Source: Anaerolineales bacterium (GTDB taxonomy: Bacteria; Chloroflexota; Anaerolineae; Anaerolineales; UBA6668). From it: DNA of 42,979 nt. The notes under the pieces are model-generated. The model did not search any database. It was not told the origin of the DNA and saw nothing but the letters and a program-made list of their open reading frames with translations. The stretch is from contig JAHDBW010000014.1 of assembly GCA_020630175.1 (NCBI GenBank), positions 1 to 42,979 on the forward strand, given 5' to 3'. Both the position numbers and the translations under genes were made by a program. Each line of letters opens with the position of its first letter. Within the stretch, counting starts at the first letter, position 1. Below, one piece after another: positions 16,759 through 25,450 of the stretch.

Positions 16759-17259
16759 CTAGGATGCTGGGCACTCGTAGTGGCCCCACATAATTGTGCC
16801 GTCCATTGGCATGCCATTGTTTTGGGTTGGGTGGTTCACTTGTACGTGAAGGATGCCCCATTGCAATGGTTTGATTGTGATTGTGCCCATCCCATCATAG
16901 GTTGGGATCGTGACTTCGCCGTTGGTTGCACGGTTGAGCGTTGCAACGTTGGTGAATGCCATCAATTCGCCTTTGGCGAGATATAGTTTGACGCCGTTAC
17001 CAGCGTCTAGGAATGCAACAACAGGTGTGTTACAGGTGCTGTGCAAGCGCATGCTGGTGTTGTCAGTGTAAACTGCGCCAGCTTGAACGCGGCGAACGTC
17101 GACACCGTTATACATGCGTGCATTTGGGTCGCAGTCGTGGCCGTCTGGGCCAGAACCGGCAGCAAATGTGTTTGGCAATGCGCCGAACATCAAAACAAAC
17201 ATTACTGCGACTAACGCAGCCAACTTAATTGTCCCTTTACGGGTCAGTGAGAAAGCCAT
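16759..17259 (-). CDS. Small secreted protein of unknown function, copy 2
   Basis: This encodes exactly the same 166-residue secreted protein as 15261-15761, with the same ribosome site and terminator. Because the distal upstream region (beyond 17426) differs from that of copy 1, the two genes may be expressed under different conditions while making the same product. It is divergent from the ABC exporter gene that begins near 17777. Function unknown; extracellular or cell-surface location is inferred from the signal peptide. Confidence 0.85.
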   Translation of the reverse strand: MAFSLTRKGTIKLAALVAVMFVLMFGALPNTFAAGSGPDGHDCDPNARMYNGVDVRRVQAGAVYTDNTSMRLHSTCNTPVVAFLDAGNGVKLYLAKGELMAFTNVATLNRATNGEVTIPTYDGMGTITIKPLQWGILHVQVNHPTQNNGMPMDGTIMWGHYECPAS

Positions 17260-17546
17260 CTTCGTACTCCTTACCTAATGACTAAAAGTGTTTCCTACAG
17301 ACTTGAGAATGCAGTATGTCAGCTGCTTTTGCGCGCCCCGGGGTAAATTCGCGCGCTAGCGATAACATCTGCGGAAATATGTCGGTTCGTTCAATAATGA
17401 AAACTTTGATCCGACATCATGATGGCGATACGAGAATAAATTATGTAATTGTTGTGCGAACAGGTTTTGAATTTGATTATTTTTGAATACTTCTTGTACG
17501 ACGTTGAAAACTAATCTATAGAGCATTTTGTGCAGTGCTGCTCTCT

Positions 17547-17569
17547 TGCACGGCAAAGTCTACACAATA
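17547..17569 (-). promoter_or_regulatory. Conserved 23-bp block upstream of copy 2
   Basis: This is the same 23-base block as at 16048-16070, lying 120 bp beyond the end of the perfect repeat and about 288 bp upstream of the start codon. It is one of the few stretches left unchanged in the diverged flank. The remainder of 17260-17776 holds no gene that I can support. Confidence 0.4.
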
Positions 17570-17742
17570 TAGGGTTTATTTTTACTTATAAAGTAGTATA
17601 AATTTAGATTGAATTACGTAATTTCGTCACAGATGTGCGTTTTTTTGCCGCAGATTCGCATAAAAGACTCGAGTTTCTAAATCTTGGCAGTTATAAAATA
17701 CTAAAGCAGACAAATACTTACCTCTGTTTTTTTAGATAAAAA

Positions 17743-17766
17743 ATATTCCAAATCTGATTGGAATAT
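17743..17766. promoter_or_regulatory. Inverted repeat before ABC exporter
   Basis: ATATTCCAA (17743-17751) and TTGGAATAT (17758-17766) are perfect arms around 6 bp, ending 11 bp before the GTG start at 17777. On minus the hairpin is followed by TTTTTT. It could be an operator for the exporter gene or a terminator-like structure on the opposite strand. Confidence 0.4.
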
Positions 17767-17776
17767 CTCAAAATGT

Positions 17777-19759
17777 GTGACGGCATTACTGTCTGTCATT
17801 TGGTCAACACTCCTCAAAATCGATATGTTTTCAGCAAACCTTGGTAATTGGTACCGTTATATTTATGGCTCAGATGAGCGCAGCGTTCCAACAATTAGTC
17901 GGGCGCTTATTCGGCGCGTTTTAGAATATGCCGCGCCATTTCGGGGCAAGATCGTGATCCTACTGGTGGCGATTGCGTTTCAAACTGGCTTGCAAATGAT
18001 TCCGCCATTGCTCACGCGTGAGCTGATTGATGTGGCGTTGCCCAATCGTGATTTTGGGTTATTAAACCGGCTTGCGTTGTGGCTAGTGGTTGTGCCGTTA
18101 TTTGGCGGGTTACTAAATGTGGCGCAACGCAAATTTAGCTCCGAGATTGGTGAAGGCCTCATTCGCAATCTGCGCCAAGGGCTGTACAAGCACTTGCAAA
18201 GCATGTCGCTGCGCTTTTTTACAAACACAAAAACTGGCGAGATTATGGCGCGCCTCAATAACGATGTTGTCGGTGCGCAACGTGCGATTACTGGCACGCT
18301 GATCAATCTCATCACAAATTCAATCACGCTAGTGGTTGCGCTGGCGGTGATGTTTGCATTGCAGTGGCAGCTAACGTTGGTCTCAATTGTGTTGTTTCCC
18401 TTATTTGTATTGCCCGCGCGCCGCATGGGTGGGGTGTTACGTGGCATTACGCGTGACGGAATGCGCGTCAATGCTGAGATGAGTGCGCACATGAATGAAA
18501 CGCTCAACGTTAGTGGCGCGCTGCTGATGAAGATTTTTGGGCAGACGAATTCGATGTACAAAAAGTTTGAAGCCCATAGCAATGAAGTTGCCGAACTTGG
18601 CGTACGATCCGCCGTGGTGGGGCGCTGGTTCTTTATGGGGCTGGGATTAGTTGCATCTTTGGGCACGGCGTTAGTCTTTTGGTTTGGTGGATATTTAGTG
18701 TTACAAGATGCGTTTACCGTTGGGACGGTTGTTGCCTTTGCGGCGTATCTGGCGAAATTGTATGGCCCAGTGTCCGAACTTTCGAATGCAAGAGTCGAAT
18801 TAGCCACATCACTTGTCAGTTTTGAACGCGTGTTTGAAGTGCTCGATATCCCAATTGAAATTGCTGAGCAGGCCAATCCAACGGTTTTGAAAGCGGCAGA
18901 AGGCGCGATTGCGTTTGAAGGCGTGTCATTTCGATATCAGTCTGAACAAGATGCGGCCTCGAAAGTGTTTGCCGGGTTAGCCTCACAAAAACGGATGGGG
19001 CGCGATAGCTATGCCAATATGGGGATGCAGGGGCAATTGCCAGATTACCAGGCCGCAAGTAGCCGAGACTGGGCAATTGAAAACGTCTCCTTTACGGTTG
19101 CGCCGGGTCAGTTAGTTGCGCTAGTTGGGCCTAGCGGCGCAGGTAAAACCACATTGACTTACCTCGTGCCAAGGCTGTATGACCCAACCGATGGCGCTAT
19201 TACATTAGACGGGCACGACTTGCGATCGCTCGAAACTGAGTCGCTGCGCGCCAATATTGGCATGGTAACCCAAGAAACATATCTGTTTCATGACACACTA
19301 CGGGCAAATCTGTTATACGCCAATCCCAGTGCCTCAGAAGAAGAACTCATCAACGCCTGCAAAATCGCCAATATTTATACGTTCATTAGTGAATTGCCCG
19401 ATGGCTTTGACACGATTGTTGGTGAGCGCGGCTATCGCTTATCAGGTGGGGAAAAACAAAGAATGGCAATTGCGCGGGTTGTGCTGAAAGACCCGCAAGT
19501 GCTGATCTTAGATGAAGCAACGTCTTCGCTAGATTCGCAAAGCGAGTATCTTATTCAACAAGCGTTAGAGCCGCTTTTTGAAAACCGCACCAGCATTGTT
19601 ATTGCGCACCGCCTCAGCACGATCTTGGCCGCCGATAAAATTGTGGTGCTTGCCAAAGGGCAGGTGGCTGAACAAGGCACGCATTCAGAGCTGCTCGCCT
19701 TAGATGGCCTGTACGCTGATCTCTACAACACACAATTCCGCCGAGATCTACTGCAATAA
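17777..19759 (+). CDS. ABCB-type exporter (fused membrane and ATPase domains)
   Basis: This 660-residue half-transporter has six transmembrane helices (about residues 50-340) followed by an ATPase domain, and works as a dimer to export lipids, drugs or peptides. Walker A is GPSGAGKTT near residue 453, the signature is LSGGEKQRM, and Walker B is VLILDEATSSLDS, followed by the switch histidine in IVIAHRLST. An insertion of about 45 residues (from about 385 to 430, including RMGRDSYANMGMQG) interrupts the start of the ATPase domain between the FEGVSFRYQ strand and the next strand. The start is uncertain: GTG at 17777, or ATG at 17825 (16 residues shorter); neither has a good ribosome site. Substrate unknown. 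Confidence 0.92.
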   Translation: MTALLSVIWSTLLKIDMFSANLGNWYRYIYGSDERSVPTISRALIRRVLEYAAPFRGKIVILLVAIAFQTGLQMIPPLLTRELIDVALPNRDFGLLNRLALWLVVVPLFGGLLNVAQRKFSSEIGEGLIRNLRQGLYKHLQSMSLRFFTNTKTGEIMARLNNDVVGAQRAITGTLINLITNSITLVVALAVMFALQWQLTLVSIVLFPLFVLPARRMGGVLRGITRDGMRVNAEMSAHMNETLNVSGALLMKIFGQTNSMYKKFEAHSNEVAELGVRSAVVGRWFFMGLGLVASLGTALVFWFGGYLVLQDAFTVGTVVAFAAYLAKLYGPVSELSNARVELATSLVSFERVFEVLDIPIEIAEQANPTVLKAAEGAIAFEGVSFRYQSEQDAASKVFAGLASQKRMGRDSYANMGMQGQLPDYQAASSRDWAIENVSFTVAPGQLVALVGPSGAGKTTLTYLVPRLYDPTDGAITLDGHDLRSLETESLRANIGMVTQETYLFHDTLRANLLYANPSASEEELINACKIANIYTFISELPDGFDTIVGERGYRLSGGEKQRMAIARVVLKDPQVLILDEATSSLDSQSEYLIQQALEPLFENRTSIVIAHRLSTILAADKIVVLAKGQVAEQGTHSELLALDGLYADLYNTQFRRDLLQ

Positions 19760-19961
19760 TCTCTGGCTGAATGCGCAATAAATTTTTGGCATGCTGTGTG
19801 ATAATTTTGTCAGCAGTATGCCATACCTTTAAATGAAGCGCGCTTTGTGCCGCACTTACCAGCCGTTTATGTGCTGATTTGCGCGTGCTGCCGATTGGCA
19901 ACGTTTTATAGCGTTGGCCTCTTCTTTTACTTTTATAAGTACGAATTCAGGATTGATAAAA

Positions 19962-21482
19962 ATGACGACCGAAAAACAACAAAAGCGGGCGCTGCTAACG
20001 GTGTCTGACAAACGCGAACTTGTGTCCTTTGGGGCTGGCTTGCACAACCTTGGCTGGGAATTGCTTGCCTCTGGTGGCACGGCGCGTGTGCTACGTGAGA
20101 ATGGTATCCCTGTGATTGATGTGGCTGACTACACTGGCTTTCCTGAAATTTTGGCAGGCCGGGTTAAGACCTTACATCCAGCAATTCACGGTGGCATTTT
20201 GGCCCGTGGCACAGCGCAAGATAAGAATCAACTGCGCCAGTTTGAATGGGACTACATCGATCTGGTTGCTGCCAATCTGTACCCATTTGAAGCAACGGTT
20301 GCTAATCCTGACTCAACGCTAGAAGATGCCATTGAAAATATTGATATTGGGGGCGTTGCGCTTATCCGGGCTGCAGCCAAGAATTATCAACGCGTGACCG
20401 TTCTGACTGATCCTGAAGATTATGGCGCAGTATTGAGCGTGCTCGAGGCTGGTAGCGACATCAGTGAAACTGAACGCAAGAAATTGGCAGTCAAAGGCTT
20501 TTTGATGACCGCACATTATGATACCGCCATCTCGGCTTACTTTGGTGGAACTGATGTAAAAACGCTACAGGCACAACGCGTAGACGTGCTGCGCTATGGC
20601 GAAAATCCACATCAACAATCAGAGTTATATAACTGGAATGGCCAAAACGGCCCGCTTGGGGGAACGCTTTTAAAAGGAAAGGCCCTCTCTCACAATAACA
20701 TTTTGGATCTTGATGCCGCTTGGCGAACCGCAGTTAGTTTTACTGATCCGACGGTTGTCATTGTGAAGCATTTGTCACCTTGCGGTGTGGCGTCTGCCAA
20801 TACGCTGGCCGAGGCTTATCCGGCTGCGCTTGCCTGTGACCCCGTTTCTGCGTTCGGTGGCATCATCGCCACGAATAAACCGTTTGATGCCGCGATCGCA
20901 AATCAGTTGGGTGATTTATTTGTGGAGTGTATTGTCGCGCCAGGGTTTACAGAAGATGCGCTTGCTGTGCTAGCCACACGTAAGAACTTACGCCTGCTTG
21001 AGATGTCAACCACAGCGCTTGCGCCTAGCGTCGAGCTACGATCTGTCAATGCTGGCTTTCTAAGCCAGACTTTGGATGTTGGCGATCCCGCTAGTACGGA
21101 ATGGAAGGTTGTTTCTGAACGCCAACCAACAGCCGAAGAGCTTGCTGCGCTGAAATTTGCTTGGCTTAGCTGCCAGCATGTTAAATCAAATGCGATTGTA
21201 TTTGCTAAGGGAACAGCCACCATTGGGATTGGTGGTGGTCAACCGAATCGGATTGATTGTGTGCATATTGCTGCGCAACGGGCTGGAGATGCAACAAAAG
21301 GTGCAGTTATGGCTTCAGATGCGTTCTTTCCGTTCCCAGATTGTGTCGAAGCTGCCCATAGTTATGGCATTACGGCAATCATCCAACCGGGTGGCTCCAA
21401 GCGTGATCACTTGAGTATTGAGATGGCAAACAAATTGGGTCTGGCCATGGTTTGCACTGGCACGCGCCACTTCAGACACTAA
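19962..21482 (+). CDS. purH: Bifunctional AICAR transformylase / IMP cyclohydrolase
   Basis: PurH performs the last two steps of de novo IMP synthesis, formylation of AICAR and ring closure. The N-terminal MGS-like cyclohydrolase domain is recognisable from LLTVSDKRELVSF, LASGGTARVL, and GRVKTLHPAIHGGIL. The C-terminal transformylase domain has RYGENPHQQSELY, the catalytic KHLSPCGVA region, DPVSAFGGIIA, and IGGGQPNRIDCV. Length (506 residues) is normal. I chose ATG 19962 over the in-frame TTG at 19914 because the family begins right at this point and AGGA lies about 10 nt upstream. The gene stands alone rather than in a pur operon. Confidence 0.96.
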   Translation: MTTEKQQKRALLTVSDKRELVSFGAGLHNLGWELLASGGTARVLRENGIPVIDVADYTGFPEILAGRVKTLHPAIHGGILARGTAQDKNQLRQFEWDYIDLVAANLYPFEATVANPDSTLEDAIENIDIGGVALIRAAAKNYQRVTVLTDPEDYGAVLSVLEAGSDISETERKKLAVKGFLMTAHYDTAISAYFGGTDVKTLQAQRVDVLRYGENPHQQSELYNWNGQNGPLGGTLLKGKALSHNNILDLDAAWRTAVSFTDPTVVIVKHLSPCGVASANTLAEAYPAALACDPVSAFGGIIATNKPFDAAIANQLGDLFVECIVAPGFTEDALAVLATRKNLRLLEMSTTALAPSVELRSVNAGFLSQTLDVGDPASTEWKVVSERQPTAEELAALKFAWLSCQHVKSNAIVFAKGTATIGIGGGQPNRIDCVHIAAQRAGDATKGAVMASDAFFPFPDCVEAAHSYGITAIIQPGGSKRDHLSIEMANKLGLAMVCTGTRHFRH

Positions 21483-21497
21483 CCGCTTGAGACTATA

Positions 21498-21531
21498 AAA
21501 AAGAGCGTTGGCAATGCCCAACGCTCTTTTT
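21498..21531 (+). terminator. Bidirectional terminator, purH / DUF983
   Basis: A perfect 14-bp stem, AAAAAGAGCGTTGG (21498-21511) with CCAACGCTCTTTTT (21518-21531), lies between the converging purH and DUF983 genes, 16 nt after purH. A and T tails on both sides allow it to serve both strands. Confidence 0.9.
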
Positions 21532-21538
21532 GTAATTG

Positions 21539-21928
21539 TTATTGATTTGATGGGGCCTTATATTTCGGCTCGTTGGCACGTGGATTTAGCCACTCATCCA
21601 TATACAGCCATATTCCACGCGAGTAGCGGAAGATAAACGGGATGAAAAATGTCATCGCCACAAAGAAGGCAATCCAGCCATAAATACTTGAATCGATAAG
21701 CATCAGCACCACAAAAATTGGAAAGAAAATTGCCATATAAATGCCGTAACCAATGTAAATGCTTGCGGTGAAATAGCCGTGTTCGCGTTCATGCAGCACG
21801 CGGCAATAGGTGCAGTAGGCTGGCATTTTGAACATGCCTGTGAAGAGATCGCCTTTTCTACAGTGCGGGCATTTCAGCGGCAGCAAGCCCTTTAGATGTG
21901 TTCTTAATTGGCGTTTCTTTTCTTGCAT
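21539..21928 (-). CDS. DUF983 membrane protein
   Basis: This 129-residue protein of the DUF983 family has an N-terminal zinc-ribbon-like pair of CxxC motifs (CPHCRKGDLF, then CTYC). The conserved HEREHGYFTASIYIGYG stretch follows, and then two transmembrane helices (about residues 55-100). The C-terminal part is short and polar. The biochemical function of the family is unknown. It is divergent from htpG. The palindrome AACAATTGTT (21935-21944) lies just before its start and may be regulatory. Confidence 0.85.
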   Translation of the reverse strand: MQEKKRQLRTHLKGLLPLKCPHCRKGDLFTGMFKMPAYCTYCRVLHEREHGYFTASIYIGYGIYMAIFFPIFVVLMLIDSSIYGWIAFFVAMTFFIPFIFRYSRGIWLYMDEWLNPRANEPKYKAPSNQ

Positions 21929-22106
21929 TTTATTAACAATTGTTCGTTAAAATCTTGGATGGGTAAGTTCCCATTATCGTTAATCATAGCGTGTTGTTGC
22001 GGGTCTGCCCATCTCAATTATCGTTTATCGCCAGTGACTTTGCTAAACACTAGTCAACATATCTAAAAAGATGACGCTCTCGTTATCAGTTCAATAGGTT
22101 CCTAAA

Positions 22107-23975
22107 ATGGAAGAAAAAGTTCAATTCAAAGCAGAAATTCGCCAATTACTTGATATCCTGATTCACTCTCTTTACACAGAGCGCGAAATCTTTCTTCGAG
22201 AGTTGGTTTCTAATGCGTCAGATGCGATCAATCAGTTTCGTTTTGAGCAGCTGACCAATAAAAATGTGCATGATGCCGATGCTGAATTGGCGATCACATT
22301 AACAGTTGATTCAGAAAAGAAAACGCTCACTATTCAAGATAGTGGCATTGGTATGACCGCCGATCAATTGCGTGAAAACCTCGGGACGATTGCGCGCTCT
22401 GGGGCACGTGCATTTTTAGATGCTGCCAAAGAGCGTGGCGAAGATGCTTCCGATATCATCGGGCGCTTCGGGGTTGGGTTCTACTCTGTATTTATGGTGG
22501 CCGATGAAGTCCGCGTGACATCACGTTCAATGCAGCCAGATGCTGAAGCCGCAACTTGGATTTCAAACGGTGGCGATGAATACACCATCACGAGCGCTGA
22601 ACAAGCAGCGCGTGGCACCAAGATTGAAATTCAACTAAAAGAAGACGCGACTGAGTTTGCTGAGTTCTTCAAAATTCGCCAAATCATCAAGCAACATTCA
22701 GACTATGTAGAATTTCCAATTTACGTCGTCAAGGCCGATGCTGAAGATGATGATGCAGAAAAGGCACCTGTCAATCAACAAACCGCACTGTGGCGTAAGT
22801 CACCGCGCGAAGTTGAAGCTGAAGACTACAAGAACTTCTATCAGCAACTAACCTTTGACTTTCAAGAGCCACGCCATACAATTCACTATGTTGCAGATGC
22901 GCCTGTGCAACTCTACAGCTTGCTCTTTATTCCAAATAGCGCTGAGCCAAGCATGATGAGCCTGCGCCGTGAAGACGGACTCAAGCTCTACAACCGGAAG
23001 GTTTTGATCCAAGATTACACGAAGGATCTGCTGCCGGATTATTTCCGCTTTATTCGAGGGGTAGTCGATAGCGAAGATTTGCCGCTCAACGTATCGCGCG
23101 AAAGTGTCCAAGCTAGCCCGATTATTGGCAAGCTCAAAAGCACAATCACCAAAAAGATTTTGCGTGAGCTCAAGAGCATGGCCAAAGATGCTGAAGTCTA
23201 TACACCGTTCTGGGAAAGCATGGGCATCTTTTTAAAGGAAGGTGTCGCGACAGACCCAGAGCAAGTTGAAAAACTATTACCATTGTTGCGCTTCAAAACG
23301 ACTACTGAAACTGAGGCTTGGACGTCATTAGCAGACTATGTTGCGCGCATGCCTGAGGGGCAAGACGTAGTGTATTACATCCTTGGTGATGACGCGCAAT
23401 CGATCCAACGTAGTCCGCATCTGGATTATTTCCGTAAAAACGGCTACGAGGTTTTGCTGTTCTCTGACCCAGTCGATCCGTTTATGACGCAAAACGCGTT
23501 GGAATTTGAAGGCAAGGCGTTCAAGAACGTCGCATCTGCTGACACTGAATTGCCAGAAGCGAACGCCGATGCAGCCGCTGAAGACACCGCCAATGCGCTC
23601 GAAGATGCCAGCTTGGCTGAGGTCATTGCGCGCTTCAAGACCCATCTTGGTGAACGCGTAGAAGATGTGCGCACAACTGAACGCTTATCTGACTCACCGG
23701 CACGCTTGGTTGATATGGAAGGCGCGATGAACCAAGAAATGCAGCGTATGCAACGCATGATGGATAAAGACTATGAGGTGCCAAAGAAAATTTTGGAACT
23801 CAATCCAAGCCACGCTATCTTGAAAAAGGTCGCCGAGCTGCCAGCATCAGGTGAATTGCTTAGCGTGATGATTGATCAAGTGTATGAAAATGCACTGCTT
23901 ATTGAAGGGTTGCATCCAGATCCGGCCAGTATGATTGCACGCATTCAGCAATTGATGCAGGCCGCTAGCGAATAA
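22107..23975 (+). CDS. htpG: Chaperone protein HtpG (Hsp90)
   Basis: This 622-residue bacterial Hsp90, an ATP-dependent cytoplasmic chaperone dimer, has the GHKL ATPase domain with ELVSNASDAINQFRFEQL (adenine-binding Asn and Asp), DSGIGMT and GRFGVGFYSVFMVAD. The middle domain has the family text EDLPLNVSRESVQ with the ATP-contacting Arg. The C-terminal dimerisation domain ends without an MEEVD tail, as expected for bacteria. The linker around residues 480-510 is rich in Ala/Asp/Glu. AGG 9 nt upstream supports the start. It is monocistronic with its own terminator; no CIRCE-type heat-shock operator is evident upstream. Confidence 0.97.
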   Translation: MEEKVQFKAEIRQLLDILIHSLYTEREIFLRELVSNASDAINQFRFEQLTNKNVHDADAELAITLTVDSEKKTLTIQDSGIGMTADQLRENLGTIARSGARAFLDAAKERGEDASDIIGRFGVGFYSVFMVADEVRVTSRSMQPDAEAATWISNGGDEYTITSAEQAARGTKIEIQLKEDATEFAEFFKIRQIIKQHSDYVEFPIYVVKADAEDDDAEKAPVNQQTALWRKSPREVEAEDYKNFYQQLTFDFQEPRHTIHYVADAPVQLYSLLFIPNSAEPSMMSLRREDGLKLYNRKVLIQDYTKDLLPDYFRFIRGVVDSEDLPLNVSRESVQASPIIGKLKSTITKKILRELKSMAKDAEVYTPFWESMGIFLKEGVATDPEQVEKLLPLLRFKTTTETEAWTSLADYVARMPEGQDVVYYILGDDAQSIQRSPHLDYFRKNGYEVLLFSDPVDPFMTQNALEFEGKAFKNVASADTELPEANADAAAEDTANALEDASLAEVIARFKTHLGERVEDVRTTERLSDSPARLVDMEGAMNQEMQRMQRMMDKDYEVPKKILELNPSHAILKKVAELPASGELLSVMIDQVYENALLIEGLHPDPASMIARIQQLMQAASE

Positions 23976-23995
23976 GCTAGGCGGTTGATAGAAAC

Positions 23996-24026
23996 AAAAA
24001 ACGGTAGGCAGCGCCTACCGTTTTTT
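23996..24026 (+). terminator. Bidirectional terminator, htpG / esterase
   Basis: AAAAAACGGTAGGC (23996-24009) pairs with GCCTACCGTTTTTT (24013-24026), a 14-bp stem between converging genes. It is 20 nt after htpG and 26 nt after the esterase stop. Confidence 0.9.
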
Positions 24027-24051
24027 AGTTAAGTTGGTGTCAGTTGTGGCG

Positions 24052-24774
24052 TTAGGCAAATTTCTCAAGCCATTTGCCTAGATCACGAATACCCTGAATG
24101 GGTAGTTTGTGGCCCACATTGTAAGTGCGCCATTCCACTTCTGCTGCGGCACTTTCAAGAATTTGTTTATTGCGCTGGGCAGACTTCATGCGAATGACTT
24201 CGTCTTTTTCTCCATGCGCCATAAACACTGGATAGCCATCTAGATCTGCATCTGGTAGTAAAGATGACGGCAGTGGCATAAACCCCGCAAGTGGGGCGAT
24301 GCCGTGTAATAAATCTGGCTCGAAGAATGACAGCGCGCTGATCATTGCGGCACCTTGGCTAAAGCCAAACGCAATGATGCGATCGCCATTGATGGGATAA
24401 ATTTGTGAGATCGCGCGCGTAAATTTGGCTAGCGTCTCAACAGAACCGATTACGTCGTCTGTTACCGGCACTTGGCGGCCGCCCGTTTCGGTCGTGTTGA
24501 ACCAGGCATAGCCCCCATCGTTTGGATCTACATACGGCGCCCGTACGCTTACAATTGCCATGTTGGCTGGGATGGCTTTCTCAAACACCCACATCACAGA
24601 TTCATCACCAGCGCGTCCATGCACCAGCAAAACGGTTGGGGCGGGTTGCGAACGCGTCGCATTTTCAGGAATGCGCACATAATGCACGAGACCAGAGTCT
24701 TTGGTGCGCATGGTTTCTGGCCCTTGCCAGATTACATCGCTCAGGGAATCGGGTAATTTTGGTTGCGTTGTCAT
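24052..24774 (-). CDS. Phospholipase/carboxylesterase-family hydrolase
   Basis: This 240-residue cytoplasmic alpha/beta hydrolase is of the carboxylesterase/phospholipase family (YpfH/MhqD-like). It shows VLLVHGRAGDE for the oxyanion hole, GFSQGAAM for the nucleophile serine, HGEKDEVI for the acid and NVGHKLP for the histidine. The substrate is unknown, probably a small ester. Its ATG overlaps the stop of nth by 4 bp (ATGA), so it is translated from the nth transcript, as the last gene of the site-2 protease/nth/esterase operon. Confidence 0.9.
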   Translation of the reverse strand: MTTQPKLPDSLSDVIWQGPETMRTKDSGLVHYVRIPENATRSQPAPTVLLVHGRAGDESVMWVFEKAIPANMAIVSVRAPYVDPNDGGYAWFNTTETGGRQVPVTDDVIGSVETLAKFTRAISQIYPINGDRIIAFGFSQGAAMISALSFFEPDLLHGIAPLAGFMPLPSSLLPDADLDGYPVFMAHGEKDEVIRMKSAQRNKQILESAAAEVEWRTYNVGHKLPIQGIRDLGKWLEKFA

Positions 24775-25448
24775 AGTGAGAGAACATCCACTTCTGAGGC
24801 TGGACAGATGTCATTGAGCGTACACGCGGCACAATCTGGCTTGCGTGCACTGCAAATGCGGCGTCCATGAAAAATAAGTATGTGTGAAATTTTGACCCAA
24901 TCCTCTTGCGGAATGATGGCCATCAGGTCTTTTTCAATCTTGACCGGGTCTTGGTGCGTTGTAAAGCCAAACTTGTTCGCGAGCCGTTTTACGTGTGTAT
25001 CAACGACAACACCTTCAGCTTTGTTGAAAATCTCGCCCAGAACAACGTTGGCCGTTTTGCGCGCCACGCCTGCTAATGACAATAGCGCATCCATTGAATC
25101 GGGCACTTCTCCGTCAAATTCGGTCAAGATGCGGCGGCAGCTTTCTTGCAGACGCTGGGCCTTCATGCGATAAAAGCCAGTCGGGCGCACCATTTCTTCT
25201 AAATCCGTAATGTCCGCTTCAGCAAACGCTTTTACGTCTGGGTACTTTTCAAATAGCGCTGGCGTGGTTTTGTTAACGCGTACGTCAGTACACTGCGCCG
25301 ATAGAATTGTGGCTAACAATAGCTGCAGTGGCGTCTCGTAATTTAGCTCGCAATGGGCGTCTGGATGCGCGTCTTTTAACCGCTGCACGATGTCTGCTAC
25401 GTAGTTTGGATCAGGGCGCTTGGGCGCACGCGTCTTCTTTTTTGCCAT
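24771..25448 (-). CDS. nth: Endonuclease III
   Basis: Nth is a base-excision-repair DNA glycosylase/AP lyase that removes oxidised pyrimidines. The helix-hairpin-helix region reads LAGVARKTANVVL with the catalytic lysine K131, and the catalytic Asp is D150 in VVVDTHVKRL. The 4Fe-4S loop is intact, with Cys 199, 206, 209 and 215 in the C-x6-C-x2-C-x5-C pattern. Length (225 residues) fits, with a basic N-terminal extension (AKKKTRAPKR). Two nt separate it from the upstream protease gene and it overlaps the downstream esterase by 4 bp. Confidence 0.96.
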   Translation of the reverse strand: MAKKKTRAPKRPDPNYVADIVQRLKDAHPDAHCELNYETPLQLLLATILSAQCTDVRVNKTTPALFEKYPDVKAFAEADITDLEEMVRPTGFYRMKAQRLQESCRRILTEFDGEVPDSMDALLSLAGVARKTANVVLGEIFNKAEGVVVDTHVKRLANKFGFTTHQDPVKIEKDLMAIIPQEDWVKISHILIFHGRRICSARKPDCAACTLNDICPASEVDVLSL

Positions 25449-25450
25449 GT

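Larger units (their letters stand above)
16601..17426. repeat. 826-bp direct repeat, copy 2
   Basis: This is identical to 15103-15928. It carries the same terminator hairpin (16604-16633; on minus followed by TTTTCATTT), the same 166-residue gene and the same upstream 167 bp. Beyond 17426 the sequence departs at once (GATACG versus AACATG) but stays alignable without large gaps for about 250 bp. Confidence 0.95.

Noticed and set aside
15103-17426. Insertion sequence or composite transposon
   Set aside because: No transposase, terminal inverted repeats or target-site duplication at the repeat edges; the repeat simply contains a gene with its terminator.
21929-22106. CIRCE or heat-shock operator before htpG
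   Set aside because: No TTAGCACTC-N9-GAGTGCTAA-like sequence is present; only a short AACAATTGTT palindrome near the DUF983 start.
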